From assembly GCA_008933995.1 (NCBI GenBank), contig WARS01000071.1:2377047-2441046 (forward strand): a stretch of 64,000 nucleotides of DNA. Direction: 5' to 3'. This DNA is from Datnioides undecimradiatus (taxonomy: Eukaryota > Chordata > Actinopteri > Lobotiformes > Datnioididae). The notes under the pieces were generated by a model. That model was not told the DNA's origin. It saw only the letters and a program-made list of their open reading frames with translations, and searched no databases. This document shows positions 50,265 to 62,597 of this stretch, piece after piece (position 1 is the first letter of the stretch; each line of letters begins with the position of its first letter). Both the position numbers and the translations under genes were made by a program.

Positions 50265-50545
50265 TGCAGTAGTGCTCCACGCTGACAGTCCGACCCTGGG
50301 CGATGGATTCACAGTACACCTGCCCCCCGAACATCCCATGTCCTCCTGCTCTGCAGCTTCTCCACTGCTCAGACTGATGTTGAAGCTGCTGCTGACCCTC
50401 AACATGAAGCTCGGCTTTGATACAAACTCTGAAGTTTGAGCTTCGTGGTGACAGCGTGCAAATGTGCATGGGCAGGGTCGCAGAAACACACCTGTGAGCG
50501 GTCACATGACGGCCTGTAACTCCAGTCCCACTGGTGATCACCCAC
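50265..50545 (-). mobile_element. Mariner-like element relic, copy C
   Basis: The minus strand reads VYCESIAQGRTVSVEHYCTI, comparable to the HEF-PxGxTV-YY region of mariner transposases. The block ctctgcagcttctccactgctcag is shared with copy A, and gggcagggtcgc with the complement of copy B. Similarity to B may extend to about 50545 (gatcaccag block). The frame is broken and lacks the C-terminal part. Confidence 0.65.
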
Positions 50546-51044
50546 CGTCGCTCGGTATCCTGACCTGCAACACTTCCTGCTGCGTCCGTGTAACTGTGCC
50601 TCACATCCTGCAGCTGGAGCACGTCTGGAGTACGACAGGTGTGCGTGTGGGGATTAGCATGTGTTGCTACTTACTTGCTAGCACATGGCAGCACTGCTCT
50701 CCACACATGATCCTTGTTACTGAGCAGTGCTGCATTCAGGAACAGCAGACATGTATTCATTGCATGTTACACTCTATATCTCCTGAATTTAATCTTTAAA
50801 TTGCAGTCATATTTGATTTTTAATGTTATTTTAAGCAGAACTAATCGACCGGTGTCTCTTTCAGTGTCCTGTCAGCTTTATTTTTATGATACAGGCAGAC
50901 AGTTTGCTCATTTAAATCATTTTGCATTGTTTAAATGCTGTCAACTTCAGTGTTTATGCATTAAAAAAACCTTGAAATTCACCTTGCGGCTGTAAAATAT
51001 GGGAAATAATGTTATTTTCCTCATCTCCCTGTAGTTTTATAGAA

Positions 51045-51265
51045 TCAGCCAGTCAAGCTTTATTTATGAGATGCATTTTCACAATGCTTTACAAGGGACT
51101 GACAAAACTTAGGATGTTAAAATGGATTTAAACTAAATAATAATGCACAACAAGAGTCATTAGGACAACAGCAAAACACTGGTGGTAAAGATAATAAAAG
51201 ATAATAGAAGCAATAAAAATAAAATAATGTAACAAAACACAAAATCAATGCGATAGTAAAACTGT
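51045..51265. repeat. Dispersed fish repeat fragment
   Basis: The stretch with caagctttatttatgaga, gcattttcacaatgctttac and then a run of ataaaag/caataaaa words resembles the common fish repeat 'tttatttatatagcacattt..agtgctttaca..aataaaagcaataaa'. Edges are approximate. Confidence 0.45.
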
Positions 51266-51409
51266 AAAATGTAAATAAAGCTGTAAAATAAATGAGCTTG
51301 TTGGAATTTATACACCTGCAAACTCTGCCGCTGTCGCCGTGAGCTACTTTTCCAAACACCGGCCGGATGCAGAGCCTCACGATCTGTCATCGATTACAGC
51401 AGGGTCACG

Positions 51410-51965
51410 GCTCTGAGTCGGCGCGCAGCACGGTTTAACGTTTACAGTCTGGAGGGAGATTCATTGTGCGGGAGCAGCGCGGGATGCAGAAACCCCGTTC
51501 TCCAAGATTCCGAGTGAAGGAAGAGATGATGAGTCCTCTCAGTGAGTCAGAGACCGAGACTCAGCACGAGCGGCGCATGAAACCGTCTTAATATGAGTTT
51601 AACAACAGTCCTGTCATGTGCAGCAGAGAGCCGCCGCCGCCGCCGCAGAGACAGTGCAATGTGCCCGGGATGGATTTAATGACCGGGATAAAAACTACGG
51701 GGATGAAAAGCCCGCGGGTCCTAATTGTTTGCGGGATCGTCTCTGCGCGCGCCGACTGTCCCGAGAACACCGCGCCGGTGTCATGGTGTTAAAAGCGCCG
51801 TTAGTGATGATGCCTCACAATTAATTGGCTGATGATGAGGCTAGTTATGATGTAATCTCTCTCGCTCTCTCTCTCCTGCACACAGCCAGCCCCCTCCCCT
51901 CTCTCTCCTCTCTCTCTCCCGTATCCCCACCTCTTTCTCTGTCTTTCTCTCCTATCCTAACCAAC
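51410..51965 (+). promoter_or_regulatory. xkr7: CpG-rich upstream region and probable 5' UTR of xkr7
   Basis: CpG density is high (gtcggcgcgcagcacgg, tctctgcgcgcgccgactg). A (GCC)n run lies at 51631-51646. A CT-rich tract at 51860-51956 leads up to the ATG at 51966. No clear TATA box was seen, so CpG-island-type initiation is likely. The transcription start is not fixed. The tract ctctctctcctgcacacag near 51885 could be a splice acceptor for an upstream non-coding exon. Confidence 0.45.
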
Positions 51966-52582
51966 ATGGCCGCTAAGTCGGATGGAGCAGCGGTGTCTGT
52001 GGAAGATGACAACACGCCCAGGAGCCTCACGGAGCCGGGGAACCCCACCGCCCGGCCCCGCTGCACCGCCGCCGGCGGGAAGCCCTACACCCTGCTGGAC
52101 TGCTGCTGGGTGCTCTGCGCCCTGCTCGTCTTTTTCTCCGACGGCGCGACCGACCTGTGGCTGGCCGCCGACTATTACCTGAGAGGTGACTACTGGTGGT
52201 TCGGCTTGACGCTCGTCTTCGTCGTGGTGCCCTCCGCCGTCGTCCAGGTTTTGAGTTTCAGGTGGTTCGTGTACGACTACTCGGATCTGAGCGGCGGGGA
52301 TGGAACAGCGAGCGGCAGCGGGACCGGCGCGGCGGCGGTGGCGGCGGCAGGCGCGGCAAGCGGAGCGGCCACGGCGGGCGACAACACTTTAAGCACCAAG
52401 GACGGCGACCAGCGCGGTGGGTGCGCGGCGGCGGGGAACGCCGCGAACGCTACCCCGGTTTACACGTCCTCTGCCCCGCCTGCGACAGCGGGGAGAGTCG
52501 GGGCACCCCAGAGATGCTGCACCGTCTGCATGTGGGTCTTTCAAACCGTGCTCCACGTCCTGCAACTGGGGCAAGTCTGGAG
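51966..52582 (+). CDS. xkr7: xkr7-like, XK-related membrane protein, first coding exon (partial)
   Basis: The exon encodes 205 residues plus two bases of an Arg codon, ending AG|GTAGGA. The start context (caacATGg) is good, and MAAKSDG is the N-terminus I recall for XKR6/XKR7 proteins. The DCCWVLCALLVFFSDGATDLWLAADYYLRG block (45-74) covers the first membrane segment (about 45-66). A second hydrophobic segment spans about 77-97, followed by FRWFVYDYS. An Ala/Gly-rich cytosolic insert (110-180) leads to CCTVCMWVFQTVLHVLQLGQVWR, the start of the next segment. YDYS, STKD and linkage to sox18 favour xkr7; ADYYLRG and WWFGLTL also resemble XKR6. Family members include caspase-activated lipid scramblases (XKR4, 8 and 9), but to my knowledge scrambling has not been shown for XKR7. 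Later exons lie beyond the window or were not found. An in-frame extension upstream to 51825 starts from a non-conserved, low-complexity stretch and was not used. Confidence 0.85.
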
Positions 52583-52631
52583 GTAGGACCGCTTGTGGTG
52601 GTGTGCGGGAGCAAGAGGTGTATGCCTGTGA

Positions 52632-52666
52632 GTGTGCGTGCGCGCGCGCGTGCGTGCATACGTGCA
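52632..52666. repeat. Alternating purine-pyrimidine (GT/GC) tract
   Basis: This is an unbroken 35-base purine-pyrimidine alternation with a CGCGCGCGCG core. It lies 50 bases downstream of the xkr7 exon 1 donor. Less regular GT/GC repeats continue to about 52830. Confidence 0.9.
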
Positions 52667-55600
52667 ATGTGCGTGTGTTTTTAATATGTGCGCGCTGCAC
52701 ACGTGAGATTTGCACTAACAACACTATCCTGCTCTGGAGATGTGTGTGCGTGTGTGTACGTGCCCGCTACGTGTGTCAGCGTGTGCGTGCGTGCGTGCAC
52801 GTCCATTTGCATGTGTGTGCACTGATACACTCCCCCCACCCTCCACACACCCCCGAAATATTACCTTTCCTCCTCACCCACTGGTGACAAGAAATGTGCA
52901 GAAATCGCCCAGGACACAGAGCGATTCTTCCTCCACTGAGCTGAATTTGCAGCTTTTACTTTCACGCTCACAACGCTGAGAGTAAAAATAACAATAACTC
53001 TCCCATGAACCTTTTTTTGTGTCCATCTGCTCCTCTTTTCATGACTGTGACAGAATCTGGATGGTTGCATACGGTCGCCTGAGCTCTAACATACAGTCTC
53101 TGTCCCCGGCTCCTCTGGCTGTCATGCTCCTGACATGTTGACAGGAATAAAATCAAAGCTCTGTGGTTCGGCTCCCGCTGCTCTTCTCCTCCGGCTGCCT
53201 GTCATGTTACTGAATCTTGAAACTGAATCTTATTTTTTTATTATTATTATCGTTTCCCTCACTCTCAGTGTAGTTTTGGATGAGAGCATCAGTGAGTCTG
53301 ATGACTGATAAAATGCAAAATGAGGCGATGCATGGGCTGGAGCTCTCTCGTGCTTTGAAACGCGCGTGTGTGTGTGTTCCTGTTTGATATGTGGTTTGCT
53401 TTGATTAAAATGCTCGCGGAGCCTCGTTCACATGACGTGAGACATCGTGTTGTGAAACTTTCACGTTCAGCTCAGGTCTCTTTAAATTAATATCGTCTCA
53501 AACACGATGAAGCGCAGTTCAGTGTTGTTGTTTCAGGTTCGGAGTCAGCCGCAATCACAGGAAAATATCTCTAACAATAAACGATAACGATAAAATGAGG
53601 GAAACAGGAATTACAGCTTTTATAAAGCGTCCACTCGAGTCTACTTGAGTCAAATATGAGCGTTTTCCAGACTGATTCGAGTCAAGACTGAGAAAAATGT
53701 GAACAGGGACAGTCAATAATACCAAAATATGAATATGTTCAGGCCGTCTGAGTATTTGTAGCATGTACCTTGTGTGATGTTACAAGCCACTACTGCTGGA
53801 AGGCAACTAGGTGCATTTACTCAAGTACTGGATTTCAGATTTGAGGTGTGTGTGCTGCACCTGAGCGTTTCCATTCTGCTGCTCACGGACTGATGCAACA
53901 TTAACAGTCTAATAATCTCATATGTGCCGTAATCTGTTTATCACATGGGTTCATTTTCAGCAGAGCAAGCACTTCAACCATGATGCATTCAGCTGGTGAC
54001 ACCTCTGTACTTCTGCCTGCAGTAAGTAGGATTTTAAATGCAGGAATGTCTTTGGCCGCTGCGACCGATGAGAGTCTGTCTATTTAATGTATTTTTGCAT
54101 AAAGCAACATGTTTAGAATTTGCTAATCTTGCATTGCAAAGATGCACCAGAGATTACGAGCATCAGCTGCACTGGCGATCAGATTTATTGGTTGATTGAT
54201 ATTATCTGCAGCCGCATCTGTGTCGCTGTGTATATTTCTTATAAGTTGGAATATGCAAATGCATTTTTTTCTGCTATATAACGCAGAAAAAATGCTTGTA
54301 GGAAATATATCAGTGTCACTACAAAGTTATTTAAATATTTATGTGAAATATAGTTAAACAAAGCAGCCTTCTGAGGAACTTTGCACAGTCCTATCGCTGC
54401 ACAGTCCACACAGAGAAGGTCTATCTTTATTCTAGCTCAGAAATTCACAGAATCAGTAATCTGTGGGTTTTCCCACTAAAATCAGTGTCGTATGGGTCTA
54501 AAGTCACACAGCAGTCGGGCTGTACTAGCGATATAGTGGATTTTGGTTAACCAACACCTGACTGGCCGCCTGTTCGGTCGGTTAGGATCCAAAAGAAAGG
54601 ACGACTGGACTTGTCAAGACTGTAGGGCGAGACCAATGACAGAAAGGAGTCAGTCAAAACACCCACGAGGCTTAGACAAGTCAGCGAAGGCGCAACAGAG
54701 TCAGGAAATAGTCTGACATCTGTTTCACTCTGCAGGACCCGACAGGAAAGTTGTGCAGCCATAAACCCCGTTTTTACCGAATGTGATGTCGTCTGGAGCA
54801 AGTCGGGCTGCCGGTTCAGCAGGAAGTGTGACCGCCACCGTCTTAATGTGTAAAGTTGTTGGAGGGAGTTTTGTGTTGGACAGGACGTGGTTTTAAATGA
54901 TCCGACACCTGAACTGAACTTGACATTTGGCTGTTTTAACCTCCTGCAGCAGGAGGGTCAAAGGTCATCGGAGTAAGAAATGCACCCTGGTCACAGAACG
55001 TCAAACATCAGAGGCAGGTTTGAGACAGTAAAACAAAGATTCGTAATGAGCCGACCGCCCTGCTCAAGTGTCCCCGAGCACCGTAACTACCCGCTGCAGG
55101 GCTGCAGCCGACCTCCGATCTCTCTCCGTTAAAGCAGAAGAAGGCAGAAAAACATTTTTAAACGCTGTTGCATCAACTAATTCAGAAATAGAGCATGTGG
55201 GAATTCACACGAGCATAATTACATGCAGACTCTGTAATGAAGTGCATTAATGAACAACAATAAGATGCCGAGAGCTGGAGAATGAGAATGAGTTGGTTTT
55301 AATGTGATAGTCGCTGCCGGCAGTGTTGGACAGGGTTCAGTGTGACTCGGTTTTGAGTCGGGGCTCCAGCTTTTACATTTGATGAGCTGAGGTGTATCCA
55401 GCACATGGCCTGAGAGGGCTCTGGTGTTTGGGCTGCAGCTGAATGTTCCCGTTTCAGATCCCGCTTTCCCTCACGTGTGATTCAGATCTGATCTTCTAAT
55501 TAATGTGAACAGCAGGAAAAAAAACAAAACATCTGGAGCATGTGATTCGGAGATGCACGAGATGCATTTAACTCCCAAAGCTGGACTTCGGCTCATGTTT

Positions 55601-56404
55601 CAGGTAATTTTGCATCACTGGACGTCGGCAGAGCCTGCGTCAAGGAAAGATAAGACACAATGATGGAGAGGAAGAAGAAGAGCTGAAGGTTAACTTGACT
55701 GGCATTTGGGGAGAAGCAGGTAGTTGCATTGGATCAGAGTTTGCTGATATAACAATCTGGATATCTAATCTATTTGTGGGGTTGTCACACTATCAGAAAA
55801 GTGACACCTGATACCTCTCGTGATATCACAGCCAGAAGAAAACCAAAGTCCTGGGCTGGCACTGGTGCTGATACATGAAAAGTCACTAAAGAGACACCAG
55901 ATGTGTTGATTCTTCATGTTCAGACACTCCAACCAAACATGGTGACGTCTGAATGGTTGTCCACAAACTAATGGCCACGTCCACGTCTTGATGCAGCCTG
56001 TGGTTCAAACCTTTCAAGAGCCAGTGTTAGTGTTGGCGGCTACTTTAGCTAATTTAGTCTGAGGAAACAATTCATATTGGTCGTGGTCACATTTTGTTAA
56101 CTCTTATCCTTCACAGTGTCAGTCGGTGACGTTTAGTCGAAATCAGGGTGGCAGTGTCAAGTCAACCTCAGAAGTTTCAGTCCAGTTCACAACCAGAGCC
56201 TGGGGTTTACGGCAAATCCTCATGATTCTCCGCTAAGACCGGCAACTCTTGAAGAAACTCGTGGACATGAAAACACAAACATCTTCGTCTCGTCTCATCG
56301 ATGAAAGACAAATCATACTTTTAGTTTTTATTAGAAAAGATCTTCTTTTAGCCCGTCAACGTCCCGTCTTAGTCGTGGAGAAAGGTTGTTGACGACGTGT
56401 TTCG

Positions 56405-56650
56405 TCACCGTTTCTGTCTCTTGAGTTCTCTGCGTTGTTGAAGGCATTGGTCAAAGTGTGATTGTGTCAAAACTGTGTTACACCCTTCGATTACTGACTT
56501 TCCACATGGGTTTGGAGCCTGGCTACAGGAATTTGCTGACAAGAAGTGCATTAATGATGTTGTGTTGCTCCAGTTTGTCCTAAAGGTGTTGGATGGGGTT
56601 GAGGTCAAGGTCCCGTCAACATCTCCCACAGCAACATGGGACAAAAGAAG
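56405..56650 (-). mobile_element. Tc1-like transposase C-terminal relic
   Basis: The minus strand (56609 to 56580) encodes LDLNPIQHL followed by a stop, corresponding to the DLNPIEHLW motif of Tc1 transposases. The catalytic Glu is replaced by Gln (CAA) and the Trp codon is TAG. Downstream text continues as degraded element sequence to about 56405. It is inactive. Confidence 0.55.
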
Positions 56651-57849
56651 GCATTTCTCTCTGGACCTTGTTTACAGAAGTTATTTGTTGCGTTGTTGTT
56701 GTTCTTCCTGGGTCTCTGCAGTGTAAATTAGCTCGAGTGGAGCTGATAAAAAGTTAGAGGCACCAGCTGCATCTTTAATCTCTTTTTAACCTTTATTCAT
56801 TCAGAGAAAATGAGCAACACCTTGCGCTTCTTCCCGCCTGCTGCAGATCCTGCCGGTGAAAGCGTGTTTTAATATTCAGCTTGTTTACGCTGAACAGCGA
56901 CCTCATTGACTTCAGATTCTTTGTAAAAAGAGGGTTTTGGCACATTTTCCAATTTACCATGTGAAAGAAAAATTAAACCTACACTAAAATAAAATTAGTT
57001 TCCATGTGAGGGCTTTAGCAAACATCCTGAGCTCATGGTATTTGTTGATTTTTTTTAGAATTCAGATCATTGGATTAAGGGAAAATCCCTGTTTTTGCTG
57101 ACTTTTATCTTTTTCTTTTTGTCCCCCGTCTCCCCGTCAGTCATTAAAAGATAATCCATGTAAACAGAGCAGCGAGCTGTGATTACAAACTGTTTCACAT
57201 CTTCTTTTCCCAGTTATCAAAAACATCAGGTTGTGGTGTCTCAGTTTCCCGAGACGTCCAACAGCAGTTGGGGAAAAAATGATCTCAGAGGTGATACAGA
57301 CTAGGATTCACAGCCACGGGAGCAGGACAAATCCCATAATGCATTGCAGTATGAAGACAGGTTGAGGTTCGGATCAAGGTCGACTCACCTTTTCTCGGCT
57401 TGAGACTCTCGCTCTGCCGTTGATATCGCTTTCTCCATCTCCATTCAGAATCCACAGCTGAAAAGCGGCAAGGTCACATCTCTTTATCTGCAGGTTGTTG
57501 AAAGGTATTCTGGGAATTGTAGGAAAAATGCCTGCGAGTTGAAGCTGAAGCACTGTCGAGAAAATGCGTGTTCGCTCACGACGTGATCTTAGCTCATTAT
57601 CGCAGAGTAACCTTGATGTTGTCGAGAGTCATTGAAGGTTTTTTTTAAAGGTTTGCAGCTGGTTACGAATACACTCAGCTGTCAGTCAGTTACGTACTCG
57701 CAGGTAAAACCAACGCAGTCTTATACAATAAACCACGAAGGTCACTGTCGTTCAGAGAGCTGTTGAGTCAACTTGATGATCATTTCAGCAGCTGCAGGCT
57801 GTGGTGACTTTGTGACTTTGCATTATTCAGAGAGATGTTTGCTTTATTC

Positions 57850-58050
57850 AGCCTACCTGCAGTGATATAAATGGGCTGGACCAAAATATTAGAGACACTT
57901 GTCAATATAACACAACAGCACCACAAACTGCAGCCTCCAAAATAAACTTGTCTCCAACACATTTCAAAGGGAACAAAAGAGAAATTATGTTTGTATTAGA
58001 TTGCAGTAGTTTTTGCTCGGTGTACCTAATAAACTGGTAATCGAGTGTGG
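57850..58050 (+). repeat. Dispersed fish repeat fragment ending gtgtacctaataaactgg
   Basis: The sequence tttttgctcggtgtacctaa and then taaactgg resembles a common teleost repeat end ('ggtgtacctaataaactggc..gagtgt'). The upstream part (gggctggaccaaaatattag) fits the same type of element. The AATAAA in this end may act as a repeat-borne poly(A) signal. Confidence 0.45.
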
Positions 58051-59151
58051 ACTCAAACTGCCATCTATTGACTCCTGCTGCCTTTCAATACAAATGTGTG
58101 AACTTGACAAAATGTAGCATGTAGCTATCTGTCTGAAAAGTCCCCAGAAGCGATGATGCTAACAAAGGTGTTTAATGTTTAAGCTAACTCATTAGCATCA
58201 TATCTGAAATGTTGAACACATACAATATTTCAACTGCTCTGCGACAGGAATAAACCCAGGATCCTATCTGTAATAAGGTGAAAACCGTGGTGTCACCCAT
58301 TGGCTTCCTAAGGATAGCGTGAAGCTCAATGTGGGTCACCACCACATCACGTGTCATGTTGCATTGTGCGAATGGCAAGTTCAAAGTTGACATTGCACAG
58401 TGTTATCACCCTACACTGTCACATTTCACCGTTATGTTTTAATTTACGTGACAGTTGAATAAAATGGCAAATATTTGCTTCTGTTAGCATCATTAGCTAA
58501 ACTGGATGTCTTGCTTGAAAGCTAACGTGAGGCTAATTCATTGGCTGGCTGATTTGCTATGAAGAGCACAGATTCTAGATGTCCGCTCTAGGCGCAGACA
58601 GCTAGCAAACAGCTAGCGTCCAACTTAACACCATAGAAAACGTACAAACGTAAATTAACAGATGATTTATTTAAAAATTGATTAGTAAACATCCAAGATA
58701 AAATTTTTCATCATCTTTTGCTAATTCTCATTAGCCTCTTAATGCTAATTAGTAAATGTTAGCATGCTAACACGATATTTCTCTATTTTCTATCTGAGTG
58801 AGCGACTCATGCAGTCCTCTTTTCCTGTTTTTTAAGGGTTCTTGAATAAATGTCTTTAAACAGTCAGAAGACAGAGCATGGACAGATGGACAGACAGGTG
58901 GACGGACCAATAAAGCATCAGCTTCAGTCCTGCCCGGACTTCAGTGGCTGGCCAGCGCTGCAGTTTTCAGGACAATCCAATTGGTTCTTGTCCGTGCCAG
59001 ACCAGATCAATCAATCCCAGAGAGAAGTAATTGAGTCGGTTCCAAATGGTCACTCAGCTTAGGTGGTCTGACCGTTAGCAGTTGGAGCTAATAATCAGCC
59101 CGAGTGGCTAACTGGCAGCCTCGGTGTGGCTCAATATGCTGAATCATTCAA

Positions 59152-59156
<5 letters not shown>

Positions 59157-59182
<26 letters not shown>
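59157..59182. repeat. (GT)n microsatellite
   Basis: This is a perfect GT array of 13 units. Confidence 0.95.
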
Positions 59183-59188
<6 letters not shown>

Positions 59189-62100
59189 AGGAGGGGTCGC
59201 TCCACTGTTCATTCATGAATGAAGTGACTCTCAGTGATTATTGCTCTTACTTTTCATTTTAATTTCGGGGGCTGTCACTCAGTGTCTCTTTAGACGGTGG
59301 CTCCCCCGGGGGTAACGAGCAATTGGCAGCCATGTTGGACGAATGACAATAAGCAGAAAAACGTCAGCAGGTCCTCCCGTCGGATCTTTTACCCTGACGA
59401 TATGTTGCCATACATAAATGTGTAAAACATAACGTTGGCCTTATTTTTCCTCCTTTACAAGTGTTTTTGTTCTGTATTCTTGATCTTATCTATTCTATTG
59501 ATGATCTATTGCAAATATTTCCATAATAAAGTGAATCTGTAGTTTCATCTGTGATAAAAGATTCATGCTTTAGTTTATCAGCGTCCTGCTGAGGCTCCAG
59601 TTTGCATCAGCTCTCCCCTTTGCTTTCACATTTGAAATCTTTGATCGATATTAACGATTAATGAGGATTTTAATCCTCGTTGCACTGCGTCCCAGTTCCA
59701 TTCATACTGACTCTGAGCAGGTTTTGTGTCTGTCGGTTGCTCTTGATGCAAAATAAAACTCAAAACAAGTCAGCATTCATGCAAACTCTGCTTGATTTTT
59801 AATTTGTTATATGTTTTGACGAGCATCCAGAAAGGAAACACCTCATTTTCCTGTTGTGGGGAAATGTGTCGTGCAGCTCAGAGCTGCAAGAACTTAAAAA
59901 ACAATTGTTCACAGCATGTTTCCAGTAAGAAAACAAAATATGAATACCAACAAACACACGTTAGTTTATCATTGTGAAGCTTAAGTGACACAAAGGTGCA
60001 GTTTGATTGATGCCTGTGCACAGATTGCATCATTTCCTGCTCGTAAAAGTGGACAAATGGTTGATTTCTTGTGTATAAACTGCAAAAGTGATATGTTGAT
60101 GTGACAGAAGGTATAGTGCATATATAATAGGACGCTGTTAGTGTTTATCGCCTGTCTGTTAACCAGCTCCAGATGTGACACACCTGGGTCTAATCTCAAG
60201 GTGCTGTGCTGCTTTTTGGGTATTTGACTTATCACTGCCCGCAGCGCACACACAGGATCATCAGGTGGACCGTTGGTAGTTCTACAGGTTAAGACGTTTA
60301 ACTGCAGTCCTGCAATATTGCATTCCGGTCACAAAGGTACGCTGCTGCCTTTGCAGAAAATTAATATTAAGCGAAACCTTGAGAAATCCGTCGGGTAGTT
60401 TAATAAACTGTTTTGCATTTTTGTGCCGCTGCAGCGTCTCGGATTCGAGCCTGAATGTTTGGCCGTTCGCCGTGCTTCACCTCGCTCTTCTTCTTTTCGT
60501 CAGAATCATACAGAAAATAAAGTTTGTTGTGTTTTGGAGGATCTGTGAATGACTTCCTTTTGCTATGAGTGCAGGAAATACCACCTTAAAAACGATGGCA
60601 GGCGGAAATGAAGCTGCGGCTTCGTGTCTGGTTTTGTTCAGGATCACAAAAGCAGAAAAGCACAAACCTACAGAGTAAAAAGCAGCCGGCCTCTCCGATA
60701 TAACTTTATTCCTTCACGTCTTTACTTTCATTACTCTGCTGTTCTTGGCGGAGTCATGTGATCTGACAGGGCTGGAGAGGTTTCTTCAAGTTTCTCTCGT
60801 TTTCTTTTGCCCTGAAGGTATGATCCTGCAGCATCCAACAGCCTGCAGGGAAATAAATGAGAGATTCATGAAAGTCAGTCAGAAACACGCACACTCACAC
60901 CCTCAGACAGACAGAAAGACAGCGTGATAGACTTGTAGGACAGACGCACGAACAAAATGTCCCTTTCAGTGGTCTGCTTTCTGCCTCTGCAGTCGATATC
61001 CTCGCCACGTTTTCACAGGCAGGAGGCTCGCAGCTTCGACCCAGACGTCTTAAAACAAAGGATCTTTAATCCAAACCAGTGAATCTGGGTTCCCCGCCAG
61101 GCTTTAAAGTTACATCGAATTGGGTTTCTTCAGTTGTTGCGGTAGAAAATTAAAATCCCGGCACTTTGATGCACCGGCAGCGTCGAAGTGGATGAATGCA
61201 TAAATGAGACAAAACAACAAACACTCAGAATAAATTCATTTTTTCCAGGTTTGCAGCCGAAACACTTGGTAGACTCATTAATTTTTCAATCAGCAGAAAA
61301 TTAATCCACCACTATTTTTGAAAACTGAGTAAATGTTTCAGTCGTTTTTAATGAAAAGATGCCAAACTGTGAATTCTGCACAGCAGGTATCTCAAATACG
61401 TCAGGTCGCACTTACACACTGTGGATTAACGGAGAAGATCATCAGCAGATGAGCTGATGATGAAAATAATTTTAGCTGTATAGGCGAAAAATGGGGGTAT
61501 TTAAGTTAAAAAATCAGATATATCAACAAATATTACATCTGCATGACTCTTAACAAGAAATACAAGAGATGTGTTCTTTAGTTTTTTGAATAAGTGTTGT
61601 ATTAAAGTGAAAAAGCAGAACATTTTCTGCTCTTAACACCAGATTTTATACAAATTTCACCCCAGTTTCTTTCTTTGAGCGACCAGTCGTAAGTAAGACC
61701 CCGACCACCCCGACCTCCTCCATATATGGACTTCCTCACTCTTCCTGCTGTGTCACATGACTTGTTTGTTGGAGACAACACTAAGCGGAGAACCTGACGA
61801 CAGCAGCTCCTGATCAAGCGTCCTGACCATGTGACGGAGCGATGTGCTGTGAGCTCTCTCTGTAGTAACTGTGTACCCCTGTCTGCCTGTGGGGACAGCG
61901 TGCCCTAAGTTCTGCCTGTCAGGGAGCGTCCTGCACCTGCACCTGAGGCTAACTAGCACTGTTAGCTATAAGCTGATTGGCCGGCCGTTTGTAATCGTCT
62001 CTGATGCGTTTAACTACGAAGCTGCCTTCCCGCCGACGCTTGCGTGCGTGAGCTGTACCTCTTCTGGCTCGCGGTGGCCGGCAGCAGGTGAAGGAGCACG

Positions 62101-62544
62101 CTGAATCTCAAAACGTATCTCTTTAAGAATTTAAAATCCCGGGACTGTGAATGCACATAGGTCTATGTAAAATTCAATAGAGTTATTGATTATGAATAAA
62201 AATATGCCTGGAGGGAAGTTTTGATGATCCACAGCCTTCTGTCTGCCTGTCTCTCTGTCTGCCTGTCTCACTGTCTGTGTCTGACTGATGTTCTGTCTGT
62301 CTGTATGCTCTCCTGTCTGTTGGTCCGTCAGACTGTGCTGAATAATTCACTACAGCCCTTGAGGGAGCTGTCAATCACATTTCCAGTGTGTGTGTTTGCG
62401 TGTGTGTGTGTGTGAGATGTAGCATTTCCTGCTAGCTGCCCCCGTCGTCCGATCGGTCCCTGTCACTTGCTCTCTCTCTCTTTCTCTGCTTACAGTCTGT
62501 GTCGCTCTGCTTTAAGTTGTTAACCTGAAAATCAACACAGAGGT

Positions 62545-62545
<1 letters not shown>

Positions 62546-62593
<48 letters not shown>
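62546..62593. repeat. (GT)n microsatellite
   Basis: This is a perfect GT array of about 24 units. A shorter GT run is at 62387-62415, and a CTGT-rich stretch at 62235-62310. Confidence 0.95.

Positions 62594-62597
<4 letters not shown>

Noticed and set aside
51825..51965. 47-residue N-terminal extension of xkr7
   Set aside because: It is low-complexity Ser/Leu/Pro from a CT-rich tract. MAAKSDG at 51966 is the family start and has a good context.
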